Of a stretch of 64,000 nucleotides of DNA, positions 16,825-25,123 are shown piece after piece; the stretch's first letter is position 1, and each line of letters begins with the position of its first letter. The notes below the pieces were generated by a model that saw only the letters and a list, made by a program, of their open reading frames with translations, was not told the origin of the DNA and searched no databases. A program made the position numbers and the translations under genes. The stretch spans positions 62,001 to 126,000 of the forward strand of contig NZ_JAQPCN010000001.1 of NCBI RefSeq assembly GCF_028464225.1, read 5' to 3'. This stretch comes from Zeaxanthinibacter sp. PT1. Lineage in GTDB: Bacteria; Bacteroidota; Bacteroidia; Flavobacteriales; Flavobacteriaceae.

Positions 16825-17931
16825 TTATTTCTGTACCACCTCTGCTTTGGCAGCGTTTACGATCTTCTCCTGGTGGTTAATCGATTCCTGGTGAATCGCC
16901 TTGAACATTTTCAGCACAAATTCCTCGCTCAGTCCTTTGCTTTCCCCTTCCAGGATCATTTTACCCAAGATAGCATTCCACCGGTTGGTCTGCAGTACAG
17001 CGACATTTCGTTGTTTCTTCAGTTCCCCGATCTGGTCCGCAACCTTCATCCGTTTCCCCAGGGTTTCGATCAGCTGGTTGTCCAGGATATCGATCTGTGC
17101 ACGGCAATTACTCAGGCTGTTTTTGTATTCAGTTTCTTCATCGGTCTCTTTACGGATACGCAGGTCTTTCATGATCTGTACCAGTTTCTGTGGCGTTACT
17201 TGTTGTGCAGCATCGCTCCAGGCATTGTCCGGATCGTGATGGGTCTCTATCATAAGCCCGTCAAAATTAAGATCGAGCGCCGTCTGGGAAACGTCAAAGA
17301 TCATGTCCCTTTTTCCCGTAATATGAGACGGGTCGTTGATCAGGGGCAGGTCCGGGAAGCGTGTCTGCAACTCAATTGCCAGCTGCCACTCCGGGATGTT
17401 CCGGTACTTGGTCTTCTCGTAAGTAGAAAAGCCCCTGTGGATCACTCCCAGCTTTTTGATCCCCGCTTTGTGCAGTCTTTCAACGGCACCCAACCAAAGA
17501 GAGAGGTCCGGGTTAACCGGGTTCTTCACCAAGACGATCTTATCTGTGCCTTCTAAGGCATCGGCGATCTCCTGTATGATGAACGGACTAACCGTAGAAC
17601 GGGCACCGATCCAAAGCAGGTCTACATCGTGCTCCAGTGCAAGGTCTACATGAGTCCTGTTGGCCACCTCGGTCGCGGTCTTTAAGCCGGTCTCTTCCTT
17701 TACCTTCTTCAGCCACTTAAGTCCAATGGCGCCTACCCCTTCAAAATTCCCGGGGCGTGTACGCGGTTTCCAGATACCTGCGCGGTAATAATTAACATCG
17801 GTATCCTTGAGTTCATGAGCAATGCGCAATACCTGCTCTTCCGTTTCCGCGCTGCATGGCCCTGCGATCACAAGGGGATGTGGCAATGCCATATCATCTA
17901 ACCACGTTCTTAACTCTTTTGAATTTTCCAC
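16825..17931 (-). CDS. Bifunctional DAHP synthase / chorismate mutase (type II)
   Basis: The 368-residue fusion has an N-terminal DAHP synthase of the AroA-beta/KDOPS-like type (VIAGPCSAET, AGIWKPRTRP, GARSTVSPFI, DPSHITGKRD), which makes the first shikimate-pathway intermediate, and a C-terminal helical chorismate mutase from about residue 270 (YKNSLSNCRAQIDILDNQLI, KRMKVADQIGELKK). Joining both lets mutase ligands control the first step in related enzymes. It is the last gene of the pheA operon, 60 bases after tyrA. Confidence 0.93.
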   Translation of the reverse strand: MENSKELRTWLDDMALPHPLVIAGPCSAETEEQVLRIAHELKDTDVNYYRAGIWKPRTRPGNFEGVGAIGLKWLKKVKEETGLKTATEVANRTHVDLALEHDVDLLWIGARSTVSPFIIQEIADALEGTDKIVLVKNPVNPDLSLWLGAVERLHKAGIKKLGVIHRGFSTYEKTKYRNIPEWQLAIELQTRFPDLPLINDPSHITGKRDMIFDVSQTALDLNFDGLMIETHHDPDNAWSDAAQQVTPQKLVQIMKDLRIRKETDEETEYKNSLSNCRAQIDILDNQLIETLGKRMKVADQIGELKKQRNVAVLQTNRWNAILGKMILEGESKGLSEEFVLKMFKAIHQESINHQEKIVNAAKAEVVQK

Positions 17932-17991
17932 TACATCTGATTTTAAATTGTAATTCCGTTTTTATATACATCTCCTACAGGAGCATTCTCA

Positions 17992-18855
17992 TTATTTGGC
18001 ATTATTGACGGGGATGCCATCCAGGATCTCCCTGATCTTATTCGTGTTATCCATTTCCCGGTATATCCCTTCAAAGTCGTCTGCCAGCATCTGGGCTTTA
18101 AACCCCTCGAGGTTGGCAATATATTCGTTGAGGATCTCCAGGACATACTCCTTGTTCTGCCGGAATATCGGTGTCCACATGGCCGGGGAGCTCTTTGCGA
18201 GTCGCACTGTACTCTCAAATCCACTACCGGCCATATCAAAAATATCACGCTCATTCTTCTCTTTTTCTATGACCGTTTTTCCCAGCATAAACGAACTGAT
18301 GTGCGATAAATGGGAGACATATGCGATATGCTTATCATGGGCGTCCGGGTTCATATACCTGATCCGCATCCCCAGGTCCCTGAACAGGTCCAGAGCGCGT
18401 TCCTGCAGCTTAAAAGCTGTCTTCTCTACCTCGCAGATAATATTGGTTTTCCCTTGGTAAAGACCGGAGATCGCTGCTGATGGCCCGCTGAATTCCGTTC
18501 CTGCTATGGGATGGCATGCCAGGAAATTTCTCCTGTTCGGATGATCTTCCACCGCGCTGCAGACCAGGTTTTTTGTCGACCCCGCATCCAGCACCAGGGT
18601 CTGGTCCCCGATAGCGTCGAGGATGGCCGGCAATTCCCGGACCAGGGCATCCACAGGGATACTGACCAGTACAAGGTCGGCCATTTTAAGGTCAGCATAA
18701 GTGGCCACCTCATCGATCAGTTCCATGGATAAGGCCTGCTGCAGGTGATCGGGGTCTGCGTCTATCCCAAAGATACGACAGCCGGGTCTTATCTCCCTGA
18801 TATCCCTGGCATAAGAACCTCCGATTAATCCTATTCCGATGATAAATATATTCAT
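17992..18855 (-). CDS. tyrA: Prephenate dehydrogenase
   Basis: TyrA oxidatively decarboxylates prephenate to 4-hydroxyphenylpyruvate for tyrosine. The dinucleotide loop GIGLIGGSYA is at the N terminus and HPIAGTEFSGP with the later HIAYVSHLSH gives the catalytic His residues. The frame is open for about 100 codons upstream, but those overlap the aminotransferase gene, so the ATG at 18855 (287 residues, 13 bases after the preceding stop) is chosen. Confidence 0.93.
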   Translation of the reverse strand: MNIFIIGIGLIGGSYARDIREIRPGCRIFGIDADPDHLQQALSMELIDEVATYADLKMADLVLVSIPVDALVRELPAILDAIGDQTLVLDAGSTKNLVCSAVEDHPNRRNFLACHPIAGTEFSGPSAAISGLYQGKTNIICEVEKTAFKLQERALDLFRDLGMRIRYMNPDAHDKHIAYVSHLSHISSFMLGKTVIEKEKNERDIFDMAGSGFESTVRLAKSSPAMWTPIFRQNKEYVLEILNEYIANLEGFKAQMLADDFEGIYREMDNTNKIREILDGIPVNNAK

Positions 18856-18868
18856 GCTTTCTTTTTCT

Positions 18869-20014
18869 CTAAATTCTTTCAATTGCCTCTTTGATCTTTT
18901 CCTCCGGAACACATAAAGAAAAACGTATATACCCTTCTCCGCAGCTTCCGAATATGGTTCCCGGTGCGATAAACAAATGTTTTTCGAGCAATATCCTGTC
19001 AATATAATCCTCAGAACTTCCTGCACCCTCAGGTAAGCGCGCCCAGATGAACATTCCCACGGCATCCGGATCATAACTACAGCCCAGCTTATCGGCCAGT
19101 TGACATAACAAGCGTCTCCTTTTCTGATAGATGGCATCCAAATGTTCAAACCAACTCTTTCCGCTATCCAGGGCAGCTATAGCCCCTTTCTGGATCCCGT
19201 AGAACATCCCGGAATCCATATTGCTCTTCACCTTGAGAATCGCATTGATATGCTTCTCGTTCCCCAGGACCATTCCTACTCTCCAACCTGCCATATTAAA
19301 GGTCTTGCTCAAAGAGTTCAGTTCCAGTGATATCTCTTTTGCCCCACTGATCGATAACAGGCTCAGGGGATTTTTACCCAGTACAAAGCTGTAGGGATTA
19401 TCGTTCACCAGTAAGATCCGGTTCCTTTTGGCAAACGCCACCAACTCTTCAAATTGCTCCCTGCTCGCCATTGCACCTGTGGGCATATGCGGGTAAGAGA
19501 TCCACATGAGTTTCACCTTTTGCAGGTCTTGGTTTTCCAAGGCCTGTAGATCCGGGAACCATCCGCCGGATTCGGTCAGCTCATAGGTTCGGGCAACGGC
19601 TCCTACCAACCTGGTCACGGAACTATAGGTGGGGTAACCGGGATTAGGGATTAGTACCTCATCGCCTGTGTTGAGAAAGGCCAGGCTGATGTGCATAATG
19701 CCTTCTTTGGATCCCATCAGTGGCAGGATCTCGTTAGCCGGATTTACCTCCACACCAAATTTCTCTTCATAGAATCGCGCAACGGCTTCCCGTAACTCCG
19801 GCAGCCCCTGGTAGCTCTGGTACTGGTGTGCCCCCGGCTCTGTCATTGCAGTGGTGAGCGTTTGCAACACTTTTGCAGACGGTGCCAGGTCAGGACTGCC
19901 AATCCCCATATTGATGATGGGCTTCCCTTCACTGATCAATTCCCTGACCTCTCTCAGCTTCCTGGAGAAGTAGTATTCCTCTACGGTATGTAGGCGATCT
20001 GCCGTACTAATCAT
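18869..20014 (-). CDS. Class I/II PLP aminotransferase
   Basis: The 381-residue fold-type I enzyme has the PLP lysine in SLSKTFNMAGWRVG and the cofactor-binding segments PGYPTYSS and NPYSFV. Placed between pheA and tyrA, it most likely transaminates phenylpyruvate and hydroxyphenylpyruvate (or prephenate) in Phe/Tyr synthesis. Family members range from aspartate to diaminopimelate aminotransferases, so specificity is inferred from context. Its start overlaps the end of pheA by four bases. Confidence 0.9.
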   Translation of the reverse strand: MISTADRLHTVEEYYFSRKLREVRELISEGKPIINMGIGSPDLAPSAKVLQTLTTAMTEPGAHQYQSYQGLPELREAVARFYEEKFGVEVNPANEILPLMGSKEGIMHISLAFLNTGDEVLIPNPGYPTYSSVTRLVGAVARTYELTESGGWFPDLQALENQDLQKVKLMWISYPHMPTGAMASREQFEELVAFAKRNRILLVNDNPYSFVLGKNPLSLLSISGAKEISLELNSLSKTFNMAGWRVGMVLGNEKHINAILKVKSNMDSGMFYGIQKGAIAALDSGKSWFEHLDAIYQKRRRLLCQLADKLGCSYDPDAVGMFIWARLPEGAGSSEDYIDRILLEKHLFIAPGTIFGSCGEGYIRFSLCVPEEKIKEAIERI

Positions 20015-20838
20015 GGTTTTGCATTTTTATATTCTCCCAGCACCCTGAAATCCTCGGACATTATGGCTAATAAAGATTTGGCTTTGACAAAATGTTTGTA
20101 CTCCTGGAAAGTCACATCCACGAAAAAGGCATACTTCCATGGCGATTCTATTACAGGAAGCGATTGTATTTTAGTCAGGTTCAGGCTGCAATCGCTCATC
20201 ACGTTCAGTACGGTGGCAAGACTGCCTCTTTTGTGATCCGTTATAAACCTCAGGGAAGCCTTATTGATCTCTTCCTCCGGCCACTCCTTATTTTTTGTCT
20301 TTACGATAATAAAGCGAGTGGCATTATTCTTTATGGTCTGTATCTCGTCCTCTATAATAGAGAGTCCATACAATTCTGCAGCCATCTTGGGAGCTATAGC
20401 CGCTATTCCCTTTAACTGCCCCTGCTGAATACGCCTGGCCGTTTCTGCGGTATCCACATCTTCTACCAGTTTTAAATGCGGTTGCCCACCGAGAAAGTCC
20501 ATACATTGTAATAGGGCCATAGGGTGAGAATGCACTTCCCTGATCTCATCCAAACGCTGACCGCTAAGCCCCATCAGGTGATGATGAATGTTCAGATAAT
20601 GCTCCCCGATGATATGCAACTGGTGCCTGTACACCAGGTTATAATTGGGAAGTATAGAGCCGGCAATCGAATTCTCAATTGCCATTACGGCCTGGTCCGC
20701 GCTGCCATTAAGCAGGCTGCCTACCAGGGAATCAAAAGACATACATTCTACCAGCTCTATATCGCTGTCAAAATACTGCCGGGCCACCTGGTGGTGGTTA
20801 GATCCTTTTATTCCCTGTATCGCGATTCGTTTTTCCAC
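20011..20838 (-). CDS. pheA: Prephenate dehydratase
   Basis: PheA converts prephenate to phenylpyruvate. The 275-residue protein has the periplasmic-binding-like catalytic domain with the signature NNATRFIIV and a C-terminal ACT domain (GSLATVLNVMSDCSLNLTKIQSLPV), the usual site of feedback by phenylalanine. The ESRP element of many homologues reads VIESPW here. No chorismate mutase domain is attached; that activity is in the last gene of the operon. It is preceded by a leader peptide and terminator. Confidence 0.94.
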   Translation of the reverse strand: MEKRIAIQGIKGSNHHQVARQYFDSDIELVECMSFDSLVGSLLNGSADQAVMAIENSIAGSILPNYNLVYRHQLHIIGEHYLNIHHHLMGLSGQRLDEIREVHSHPMALLQCMDFLGGQPHLKLVEDVDTAETARRIQQGQLKGIAAIAPKMAAELYGLSIIEDEIQTIKNNATRFIIVKTKNKEWPEEEINKASLRFITDHKRGSLATVLNVMSDCSLNLTKIQSLPVIESPWKYAFFVDVTFQEYKHFVKAKSLLAIMSEDFRVLGEYKNAKP

Positions 20839-20898
20839 TTGCCTTTCATGTTTACTTTAATAACTCCAAGCTGTTATCCTCCCTGCCTGGAGTTATGG

Positions 20899-20930
20899 TA
20901 AAAAAAAAGCCCCGATGTTTATCGGGACTT
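20899..20930 (-). terminator. Attenuator terminator of the pheA operon
   Basis: On the minus strand AAGTCCCGAT and ATCGGGGCTT form a 10-bp stem (one U-G pair) with loop AAAC, followed by a run of nine T (stem bases included). It lies between the leader peptide stop and pheA, about 60 bases before the pheA start, so it would end transcription before the structural genes. Its 5' arm can instead pair with the leader coding region. Confidence 0.88.
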
Positions 20931-20954
20931 AATCATATAGTGTTTTACCATATA

Positions 20955-21026
20955 CTAGAACAGTCCCGTACCTCTTTGGTAAAAGAAGTAAAAATAGAAA
21001 CGGTTCCAGAAATACGTGCGTGTCAT
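20955..21026 (-). CDS. Aromatic leader peptide of the pheA operon
   Basis: A 23-codon ORF starts at ATG 21024-21026 and ends at TAG 20955-20957. Residues 5-16 read YFWNRFYFYFFY: ten of twelve are Phe, Tyr or Trp. Overall there are six Phe, four Tyr and one Trp. A ribosome lacking charged tRNA-Phe or tRNA-Tyr would stall here. Codons 20-22 (ACG GGA CTG) contain CGGGACT, the exact complement of AGTCCCG in the 5' arm of the following terminator. The whole has the layout of a classical amino-acid attenuator. It is too short for ordinary gene calling. Confidence 0.85.
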   Translation of the reverse strand: MTRTYFWNRFYFYFFYQRGTGLF

Positions 21027-21044
21027 ATTCGTTGTAATCTCAGA

Positions 21045-21052
21045 CTAAGGTA
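21045..21052 (-). promoter_or_regulatory. Candidate -7 box of the pheA operon
   Basis: The minus strand reads TACCTTAG, seven of eight matches to TAnnTTTG, about 20 bases upstream of the leader ATG. No good TTG is found at the expected distance, so this is tentative. Confidence 0.35.
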
Positions 21053-21212
21053 CTTATTAAATTTACATGACCATCTTTTGCTTTATTTTTTTTTGAAATT
21101 AAGTTTCAGCATTACAATTATTGCACATTCTTTTATAGAAGTACGGTGTTATTGAGAATAATGGAATAAGAATGCAATTTTAAAAAGAGACTTCCGGCAT
21201 CTCGCTTTTGTC

Positions 21213-21220
21213 TATTTTTG
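21213..21220 (+). promoter_or_regulatory. Candidate -7 box of gldA
   Basis: TATTTTTG matches the TAnnTTTG consensus exactly and lies 16 bases before the gldA ATG. A clear -33 TTG is not seen. Confidence 0.4.
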
Positions 21221-21236
21221 CTGAAAACAGGTATAT

Positions 21237-22133
21237 ATGTCACTATCGGTACACCAACTAGAAAAATCTTATGGATCCCAGAAAGCCCTGGATGCTGTGA
21301 GTTTCGAAATTGCAAAAGGAGAGATAGTTGGCTTCCTGGGACCCAATGGTGCAGGAAAATCGACCCTGATGAAGATCCTGACTACCTACCTGCAAGCCGA
21401 CAGCGGAACGGCTTCCGTCAACCAGCACGATGTTCGCGCTGACCAAAGAGCTGTGCAGCGATCTATCGGGTATTTGCCCGAAAACAACCCGTTGTACCCG
21501 GAGATGTTTGTTCGTGAATACCTGCAATTCAATGCTGAAGTATACGGAGCTTCCAAAGAAAGGATACAAGTTGTCCTGGAGCAAACCGGGCTTCTTCCCG
21601 AAGCACATAAAAAAATAAGCCAGCTCTCTAAGGGCTATAAGCAAAGGGTTGGACTGGCAGCTGCTTTACTGCACGACCCGGAGGTATTGCTGCTTGATGA
21701 ACCCACGACAGGACTGGACCCCAACCAACTGCAGGAGATCCGTAAACTGATCAGGGATATCGGGAAGGAAAAGACCATATTGTTATCCACACATATCATG
21801 AAGGAGGTAGAAGCGGTTTGTGACCGTGTCCTGGTCCTGAACAAAGGGAAATTGGTAGCTGATAAAAAACTGGCCGACCTAAGGGATAAGGAAGAACAGA
21901 TCATAGAAGTTGAATTTGATTACCGGGTAGAGGAAGTACTGCTGCAAAAGCTACCTCATGCCAAGGAAGTGAGGAATACGGGTGGTTTTGTATACGAGAT
22001 CGTTTTCCGTACCCAGGAAGACATGCGCCCGGCGGTTTTTGACTTTGCCCATGACAATCGGCTGAAGACCCTGCAGCTAAGCAGGAAGAATAAGAACCTG
22101 GAGAGCTTATTCACCGAATTGACACAGGTTTAA
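21237..22133 (+). CDS. gldA: Gliding motility ABC transporter ATPase GldA
   Basis: The 298-residue protein is an ABC ATPase with Walker A GPNGAGKST (35-43), signature LSKGYKQRVGLA and Walker B VLLLDEPTTG, plus a C-terminal extension of about 90 residues. The start MSLSVHQLEKSYGSQKALD and the full length fit GldA, which with GldF and GldG forms an ABC transporter linked to gliding. No gldF or gldG is adjacent, which is also the usual arrangement in flavobacteria. It converges with the VOC protein one base after its stop. Confidence 0.88.
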   Translation: MSLSVHQLEKSYGSQKALDAVSFEIAKGEIVGFLGPNGAGKSTLMKILTTYLQADSGTASVNQHDVRADQRAVQRSIGYLPENNPLYPEMFVREYLQFNAEVYGASKERIQVVLEQTGLLPEAHKKISQLSKGYKQRVGLAAALLHDPEVLLLDEPTTGLDPNQLQEIRKLIRDIGKEKTILLSTHIMKEVEAVCDRVLVLNKGKLVADKKLADLRDKEEQIIEVEFDYRVEEVLLQKLPHAKEVRNTGGFVYEIVFRTQEDMRPAVFDFAHDNRLKTLQLSRKNKNLESLFTELTQV

Positions 22134-22134
22134 A

Positions 22135-22797
22135 TCATACCTCATCCATGGTGTTGAGAACGGTTTCCTGGCCATCGAACTCAAAACTGACCCGGCTTTT
22201 GAAAGATCGTGCGGCCACCTCGGTGGGGTACCAGTTCTTACCCGTCTCCACGATAATCAACAGGCCCGACTCTTCCCCTGCCGCACAGAAATTTTTAAAT
22301 GGCCGTTGTTTGCTGAACAAGGGAATCCCGGAAGTCTTATGAATGTCTTTATATAAGCGGGCAACATCCGTGGTCACCAAGCCAATCTCGCTGAGATACA
22401 ACAGGCTGTCGCCGTTAAAAGGCTTATCCGAATGGGTAGGTTGCTCAAATCTTGCAATACATTCCAGGATATTGCCATTGTTATCATAGAAGTAAAAAGA
22501 ACGCGCATCCCAGCTTGTAAATTCAGCGAAGGGAGCCCCGGGCTGCACCGGGATCACTTCGGCTCTTTTACTGATCCAGCTGAAAGCTTCTTCTGCCTGG
22601 TTATGGGGGATCTCAAAAGCAAAATGGTAGACCGGGTCCTGTTTTGGTGTCATCTCAAATTGTAGAAGGGTTTTTCCTACACGGAATTTTACCGTTTCAT
22701 CTTTCCTTTCCAAAACTGCCAGCCCTAAACGGTCCCGGTAAAATTCAAGGGTACCATCCAGATCGTTTGTCGTCAGCTGTACTGTTTTCAGCTTCAT
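22135..22797 (-). CDS. VOC family (glyoxalase/dioxygenase-like) protein
   Basis: The 220-residue protein starts with the vicinal-oxygen-chelate pattern LTTNDLDGTLEFYRDRLGL and has the later segments YHFAFEIPHNQ and FYFYDNNGNILECIAR that supply His and Glu metal ligands. The second half looks like a diverged repeat. Substrate unknown; the CDS closely follows an SRPBCC gene and may be cotranscribed with it. Confidence 0.8.
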   Translation of the reverse strand: MKLKTVQLTTNDLDGTLEFYRDRLGLAVLERKDETVKFRVGKTLLQFEMTPKQDPVYHFAFEIPHNQAEEAFSWISKRAEVIPVQPGAPFAEFTSWDARSFYFYDNNGNILECIARFEQPTHSDKPFNGDSLLYLSEIGLVTTDVARLYKDIHKTSGIPLFSKQRPFKNFCAAGEESGLLIIVETGKNWYPTEVAARSFKSRVSFEFDGQETVLNTMDEV

Positions 22798-22808
22798 CTG
22801 CTCTTAGT

Positions 22809-23240
22809 TTATGCCGGCCGGCCTTCCACGTATTCCCTGAGTCTCCCCTGTATAAAATGTTCCCAGCCTGCTTTGCAGCTTTCCCTGGAGAATTCTGGGA
22901 TCTCCTGGGGAAAGGTCTCTATCCCCCAGTTCAGGACACGGATCAGGGTGCCTTCTTCTTTTTCTTCCAATTCAAAGCTTACCAAACCTTCCCCGGGGTA
23001 ATCCGGGTAATCCCATGAATATGTAATTCGCTCTCCCGGCACAACTTCGGTCACTTCCCACTGGTGCCTGAACACCCTTCCCCCGGATTCCACGTCAAAA
23101 GCTGTAGAGAAGCCTTTTTCCGGTCTAAACTCCCGGATCTGCTCAAAGTACCACTGCACCATTTCTTCCCGATCGGTTATGGCAGACCATATTTTATCTT
23201 TAGGTGCCTCCAGGGTTTGACTCACGACAATAGGTTTCAT
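22809..23240 (-). CDS. SRPBCC (AHSA1-like) domain protein
   Basis: The 143-residue protein has the START-like ligand-binding cavity pattern: TLEAPKDKIWSAITDREEMVQWYF at the start, VVPGERITYSWDYP in the middle and a long C-terminal helix (SCKAGWEHFIQGRLREYVEG). Such proteins bind hydrophobic ligands or assist chaperones; no specific role can be assigned. It is 11 bases ahead of the VOC gene. Confidence 0.82.
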   Translation of the reverse strand: MKPIVVSQTLEAPKDKIWSAITDREEMVQWYFEQIREFRPEKGFSTAFDVESGGRVFRHQWEVTEVVPGERITYSWDYPDYPGEGLVSFELEEKEEGTLIRVLNWGIETFPQEIPEFSRESCKAGWEHFIQGRLREYVEGRPA

Positions 23241-23279
23241 TTGCTCAAAAGGATTTGATTAAAAATACAAAAGATATGG

Positions 23280-24338
23280 CTAGGCCATGGGATTTAAATC
23301 CCTGAAGATTGCGTTTATCCCTTCCTCTAATTGTGCTTCCACCCCGGGGTTGGTACAATTGATCAGGATGACAAGAACTACCCCTTCTTCCGGGTATATC
23401 CTGAATAGGCTGTAAGCGCCCACGCTATTCCCGGTATGCCCGTAGAATGCCCTGCCCTCCTTGTCCCGGCTTACCTCCCAACCCAGGCCGTAATGGGTGG
23501 GTTTGCCTTTTACAGACATACTACTAAGGAATTCAGATTGAAGGGCCGTATCCGAGAGAGAACCTGAGCGATACGCTTCCCCCAGCAGGGCTATATCGGC
23601 TGCAGTGCTCAGGTAACCTCCCCCGGCCAGTTTATAGCGGTTATCCACGGGCACCGCTTTTCTGAAACCGGTAAAATTACGGGTATAAAATGTCGCTGCT
23701 GATTGCGGTAGGTGGCCCGGGATCTCGGGGATGGTGTTCTGCATTCCCAGCGGATCCAGGACCCGTGCTTTTACATAGTCACTGAAAGGCATCCCGCTTA
23801 CCACCTCCATCACCCGGGAAAGCAATGCCCAATCAAAACTGTTGTACTGGTATCCTTTTCCCGGTTCAAAGATCAAAGGATCATCTTTAAAAACAGCTAA
23901 GCCCTGCTCGATATTGTTTGGCTTATTCAGGGCATATTCTTTCCCCTTATACGCTCTGATCCCGGCGGTATGGGATGCGAGCTGCCGGATAGTAAAATCA
24001 TATTGTTTTTCTGGATAGTAAGGCAGGTAGTCATAGAGCGAATTATCCAACCCTATTTTACCTTCGCTGACCAATTGCATCAATGCCGTAGCTGCGATGG
24101 GTTTTGAGATACTCGCCACCCTGAAAACGGTCTGCGCGGGATCAACCGGGGTCTCGGTCGCTATATCGGCCAGGCCAAATCCTTTTTCAAGCACCTCTTT
24201 CCCGTTCACCTGGACCTTTAATGCCAGTCCGGGCACCTTAGCGTTCTTAACCAGTCCATCAAATAGGGCTGCTGTCTTCATCCGTTTCCAATTGTCGTTA
24301 TACCCCGGCTTAATTCTATTTAAAAAGCTTGTGTTCAC
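23280..24338 (-). CDS. Serine hydrolase of the class C beta-lactamase family
   Basis: The 352-residue protein has the penicillin-binding-like triad: SISK (catalytic Ser and Lys) within VASISKPIAAT, the YQYN motif (YxN) and HTGNSVGA in place of KTG. No signal peptide is evident. Such proteins are usually esterases or D-aminopeptidases rather than true beta-lactamases. The ORF starts with GTG in a TAGTG overlap with the previous gene; an ATG 19 codons in is an alternative. Confidence 0.85.
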   Translation of the reverse strand: MNTSFLNRIKPGYNDNWKRMKTAALFDGLVKNAKVPGLALKVQVNGKEVLEKGFGLADIATETPVDPAQTVFRVASISKPIAATALMQLVSEGKIGLDNSLYDYLPYYPEKQYDFTIRQLASHTAGIRAYKGKEYALNKPNNIEQGLAVFKDDPLIFEPGKGYQYNSFDWALLSRVMEVVSGMPFSDYVKARVLDPLGMQNTIPEIPGHLPQSAATFYTRNFTGFRKAVPVDNRYKLAGGGYLSTAADIALLGEAYRSGSLSDTALQSEFLSSMSVKGKPTHYGLGWEVSRDKEGRAFYGHTGNSVGAYSLFRIYPEEGVVLVILINCTNPGVEAQLEEGINAIFRDLNPMA

Positions 24339-25123
24339 TAATCCATATAGATCAGTTTACCGGTAAAAAGCTGTTCCACATCAACGGTTCCCGGCCGGTT
24401 GTAAACCAGTACGTTCCCGGTCCCACGTAAAGTCCCGGATAAAGTATCCACCGGGAAAACCAGGATGTCGTTACTACCGCGATGGTTAATCTTCACCTCG
24501 GAGGTGATCAGTTCACTGGCTTCTACCCTGGAATCTCCTGCGGCAATGGTGACACTGAAAATATTGGCCTCCCCCTGCAGGGAAAAGAATGCAATTCCAT
24601 TGGCGACGATTGCGAGATTACCCACGTCCAGTTCCAGCTCAAATGAGCCATCGGTAGTCTCCGCCTCAGGATCGTTAAAACTCTCCGATAAGAGGGTCAG
24701 GGATTCATAAGGCAGTACCCCGTAACTCTGAACAGGGAAGCCGGTACTGCTCCTGATCCTCTTAAGATCCGGGGCAGTAACCGTAAATACCGTGGTACCA
24801 TAAGATCTGAAATAGTTACAATCGTTCCCGTCTCGCAGTTCCAATACTCCATCCACGACCTCGGCACTCACTTCCTGCCTCAGGTTACTCCCGGTCTGCA
24901 GTTCTACTTTATATTCCGGGCCGTGACGGACCACAAGACGGATATTTTCAAAAACCGTGATCTCCTCAAACACTCCAACAGCTATCTCTTCAGTGACCAG
25001 GTCTCCCCTGGCCTGGAAACAATCCGGGGCGTTTTCCCCATCACAACCCAGTAGGGTTAAAAAGAAGAACATGAGCGGCAAATGACCGGCTGCTTTACGT
25101 GCTATGTGGTTTAGTCTCCTCAT
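24338..25123 (-). CDS. GIN-domain (DUF2807) lipoprotein
   Basis: The 261-residue protein has an N-terminal signal with lipobox LLGC (Cys27) and a repetitive beta-rich body (VFEEITVFENIRLVVRHGPEYKV and later DSRVEASELITSEVKINHRGSNDI) of the head-GIN/DUF2807 type, often called an adhesin-like beta-helix. It is probably exported to the cell surface or periplasm. Its first four bases overlap the end of the preceding outer-membrane gene. Confidence 0.8.
   Translation of the reverse strand: MRRLNHIARKAAGHLPLMFFFLTLLGCDGENAPDCFQARGDLVTEEIAVGVFEEITVFENIRLVVRHGPEYKVELQTGSNLRQEVSAEVVDGVLELRDGNDCNYFRSYGTTVFTVTAPDLKRIRSSTGFPVQSYGVLPYESLTLLSESFNDPEAETTDGSFELELDVGNLAIVANGIAFFSLQGEANIFSVTIAAGDSRVEASELITSEVKINHRGSNDILVFPVDTLSGTLRGTGNVLVYNRPGTVDVEQLFTGKLIYMD

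Noticed and set aside
16807-17556. 249-codon plus-strand ORF
   Set aside because: It lies entirely opposite the DAHP synthase/chorismate mutase gene and its translation has no protein-like pattern; it is an antisense shadow.
23280-24338. True beta-lactamase resistance gene
   Set aside because: It has SxxK and YxN but HTG instead of KTG and no signal peptide, so a general serine hydrolase is more likely.
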